Positions 62,748 to 64,000 of a stretch of DNA of 64,000 nucleotides are shown here, piece by piece (positions within the stretch are counted from its first letter, which is position 1; the number at the start of each line of letters is the position of its first letter). A program made the translations under genes and the position numbers. Source of the DNA: Afipia massiliensis (GTDB taxonomy: Bacteria; Pseudomonadota; Alphaproteobacteria; Rhizobiales; Xanthobacteraceae); assembly GCF_014203115.1 (NCBI RefSeq), contig NZ_JACHIJ010000005.1:310001-374000 (forward strand), in the 5' to 3' direction. The notes beneath the pieces are model-generated. The model saw only the letters and a list, made by a program, of their open reading frames with translations, did no database searches and was not told the DNA's origin.

Positions 62748-63331
62748 ATTCCGCGCAGCGCCATCACGAGCGCGAAGCCGAACAGCGCGGCTAGGCCCGC
62801 CGCGAATCCGAACGCGAATGTCCACACAGCGTTGCGGCGTTTCGCGGGCGCAATCGTGGAGACCGCAGCGGCTGAAACCGGTGCTGGTGCTGTCGCCTGG
62901 GCCGGCGTCACCACCATCGCGTGCTCGCGTTCGATCAGGCGGCGCGCGATATAGTCGGTCACCGCATCGACCATCACCGGGATGTCGTGCGATTCGGCGA
63001 TCACGATACGGCCGAACCGGGTGTCCTGCGTGAAGCGATAGATGCGCTTGTCGCGGCCCATCGCAATATGCGCCACGGCGTCGATCCACAGCCGCGGCGT
63101 GTCGCCCTGACTGATGCCGCGGTCGAACAGATCGACCCCCGGCGGAATTTCGGAGAACAGCGAATCGAGCGCCTCGTGCAGAATCTCGAGCCGGGCGACC
63201 TCTGCGTCACGCAGATCCACCACGACCCCGGTCCGGTCCGCGGCTTCGATTCGGGCTTTCCGCAGCGCGTCGCGCAACCGAACCGGGCTCGGTTTGCCGG
63301 CCAAATCGTTCGGGGCGCTCTGTTCCGCCAT
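62744..63331 (-). CDS. C-terminally anchored protein of unknown function
   Basis: A 195-residue protein with a soluble N-terminal part (residues 1-140: VRLRDALRKARIEAADRTGV, RLEILHEALDSLFSEIPPGV, TRFGRIVIAESHDIPVMVDA), an Ala/Pro-rich linker, and a single C-terminal membrane segment (VWTFAFGFAAGLAALFGFAL). No family function known to me; it looks conserved among close relatives. The cytosolic part has paired helices and could bind a nucleotide or protein. Tail overlap with the phosphoesterase. ATG 63331. Confidence 0.8.
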   Translation of the reverse strand: MAEQSAPNDLAGKPSPVRLRDALRKARIEAADRTGVVVDLRDAEVARLEILHEALDSLFSEIPPGVDLFDRGISQGDTPRLWIDAVAHIAMGRDKRIYRFTQDTRFGRIVIAESHDIPVMVDAVTDYIARRLIEREHAMVVTPAQATAPAPVSAAAVSTIAPAKRRNAVWTFAFGFAAGLAALFGFALVMALRGI

Positions 63332-63456
63332 GATCTGAAAACCTCGGGTTCGATAGCTTTGTTTTGACCCGTTTAATCTATCAGTAACCCTGTTCCCCGC
63401 AAAGGTCCCAGGCGCTTTCGTGGCTCAGTTCGCGGCGTTGTTCATGTCCCAAAATG

Positions 63457-63491
63457 AAAAAACGGCCCCGTTCCCATGCGGAACAAGGCCG
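63457..63491 (-). terminator. Terminator after the DUF4170 gene
   Basis: CGGCCTTGTTCC and GGGAACGGGGCCG form a bulged hairpin (63463-63491) on the minus strand, followed by TTTTTT (63462-63457). It ends about 38 bp beyond the DUF4170 stop. Confidence 0.85.
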
Positions 63492-63528
63492 TAAAATGGG
63501 GCGGGCGACGAACCCCGCCCGGGAGCTA

Positions 63529-63738
63529 TCAGGTGCTGCTGGTACGGTGCGGTTCTTCCACAATGGAGAAACGCACGCCCGCGCGATGGCGGTTTTCTTC
63601 GGAGACGACACGCCAGGCATCCTCGGCCTCCTTGCGGGTCTTGAACGGACCCTGGACCTGAGCCGAGCCTTCCACGAGTTTGTGGAAGTTCATCGAGCCG
63701 AACTCTCCGCCAATCACCCAGAAATTGCTGCCGCTCAT
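63529..63738 (-). CDS. DUF4170 protein
   Basis: A 69-residue protein matching DUF4170: NFWVIGGEFGSMNFHKLVEG, then FKTRKEAEDAWRVVSEENRH and AGVRFSIVEEP. Compact beta-alpha fold of unknown function, nearly universal in Rhizobiales. Start ATG 63738, with GGAGAC 6 nt upstream. Strong terminator follows. A separate gene ends 188 bp upstream. Confidence 0.88.
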   Translation of the reverse strand: MSGSNFWVIGGEFGSMNFHKLVEGSAQVQGPFKTRKEAEDAWRVVSEENRHRAGVRFSIVEEPHRTSST

Positions 63739-63925
63739 TTGAGTCTCCGTCAGTTAGCTTGAAGTGCAATAGACTGTTCTGTGAACATGATCGTTTCGGA
63801 AAATCAATCCACTTCCCGGTTCATGCTCGGCATTTCAGCCGCGTGCGCCTTCGTGTCGTGTATTGATCCTGGACTATATCTAGTCACGTCGACGCCGTTT
63901 GTAATGCAAATTCTGCAATAATCAA

Positions 63926-64000
63926 TCAATCGGACGAGAACCCGAACGGAACGCTGAGCCGCCGGTAGTCGTCGGGAAGCAGTTCACGGCCGATCGGAAG
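63926..64000 (-). CDS. 3' end of an unidentified gene (runs off the right edge)
   Basis: The final 24 codons of a minus-strand gene (LPIGRELLPDDYRRLSVPFG, then FSSD and TGA at 63926-63928). Codon use and frame are consistent with coding sequence, but too little is visible to name the protein. The sequence 63739-63925 between this stop and DUF4170 holds only a promoter region. Confidence 0.5.
   Translation of the reverse strand, partial: LPIGRELLPDDYRRLSVPFGFSSD

Overview
The window is 64 kb of dense, GC-rich (about 60% or more) alphaproteobacterial chromosome. A Nitrobacteraceae (Bradyrhizobiaceae) member such as Bradyrhizobium, Rhodopseudomonas, Nitrobacter, Afipia or Tardiphaga fits best. 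The signs are a fused cytochrome b/c1 gene (fbcH), a fused trpE-trpG gene with a trpL leader, a CcrM-type GANTC methylase, a uracil-DNA glycosylase lacking part of the usual Fe-S cysteine set, and several families of intergenic palindromic repeats that I associate with this group. The genus is inference. I saw no rRNA, tRNA, CRISPR array, transposase or prophage gene, so the segment looks like core chromosome with small accessory patches.

Layout. 1-9.5 kb: 5' part of a TPR-type exported protein, ETF:ubiquinone oxidoreductase, uracil-DNA glycosylase, MFS transporter, a double palindrome that supplies two stop codons, purine permease, GT39-type membrane glycosyltransferase, RNase HII, PA0069-type radical SAM protein. 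9.7-14.8 kb: small glycosyltransferase, a MarR-GNAT fusion regulator with paired operators, MoaB, a YpfJ-type metallopeptidase, ccrM with four GANTC sites in its leader, a DUF1127 protein. 14.8-19.1 kb: an accessory-looking patch of two NTF2-like proteins, LysR and MmyB-type regulators, and a flavin monooxygenase. 19.2-26.4 kb: mutY, dciA-like gene, DsbA-like thioredoxin, smc and rsm22. 26.4-30.5 kb: COG4315 protein, a possible leader RNA, LemA, M48 peptidase, and two tandem ParA-like ATPases of unknown role. 30.5-38.9 kb (mostly minus strand): atypical SDR, apt, trpE(G) with its attenuator, GNAT, dienelactone hydrolase, and an overlapping FMO-epimerase-BASS transporter operon. 38.9-44.4 kb: fbcF-fbcH, trmL, queE-queD, hemF. 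44.5-48.7 kb: an outer membrane beta-barrel, a DUF2158 protein, and a DUF1285-NUDIX-DUF6111-CCA operon. 48.9-55.8 kb: a MoxR-DUF58-DUF4159-VWA operon. 56.3-60.7 kb: a zinc-acquisition locus with two Zur-like boxes (histidine-rich exported protein, TonB receptor, COG0523 GTPase). 60.7-64 kb: GNAT, NUDIX, metallophosphoesterase, an unknown anchored protein, DUF4170, and the 3' tip of one more gene.

How genes work together. fbcF and fbcH encode the whole bc1 complex. queE and queD are two consecutive steps to 7-deazaguanine. moxR, DUF58, DUF4159 and the VWA protein form one four-gene unit. mutY, dciA, dsbA and smc follow a common alphaproteobacterial order and mix DNA repair, replication and chromosome organisation. 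The zinc locus is the clearest regulon. The least explained items are the ParA-like ATPase pair, the helically phased triple repeat upstream of smc, the perfect palindrome upstream of fbcF, and the leucine-rich mini-ORF with a terminator upstream of lemA.
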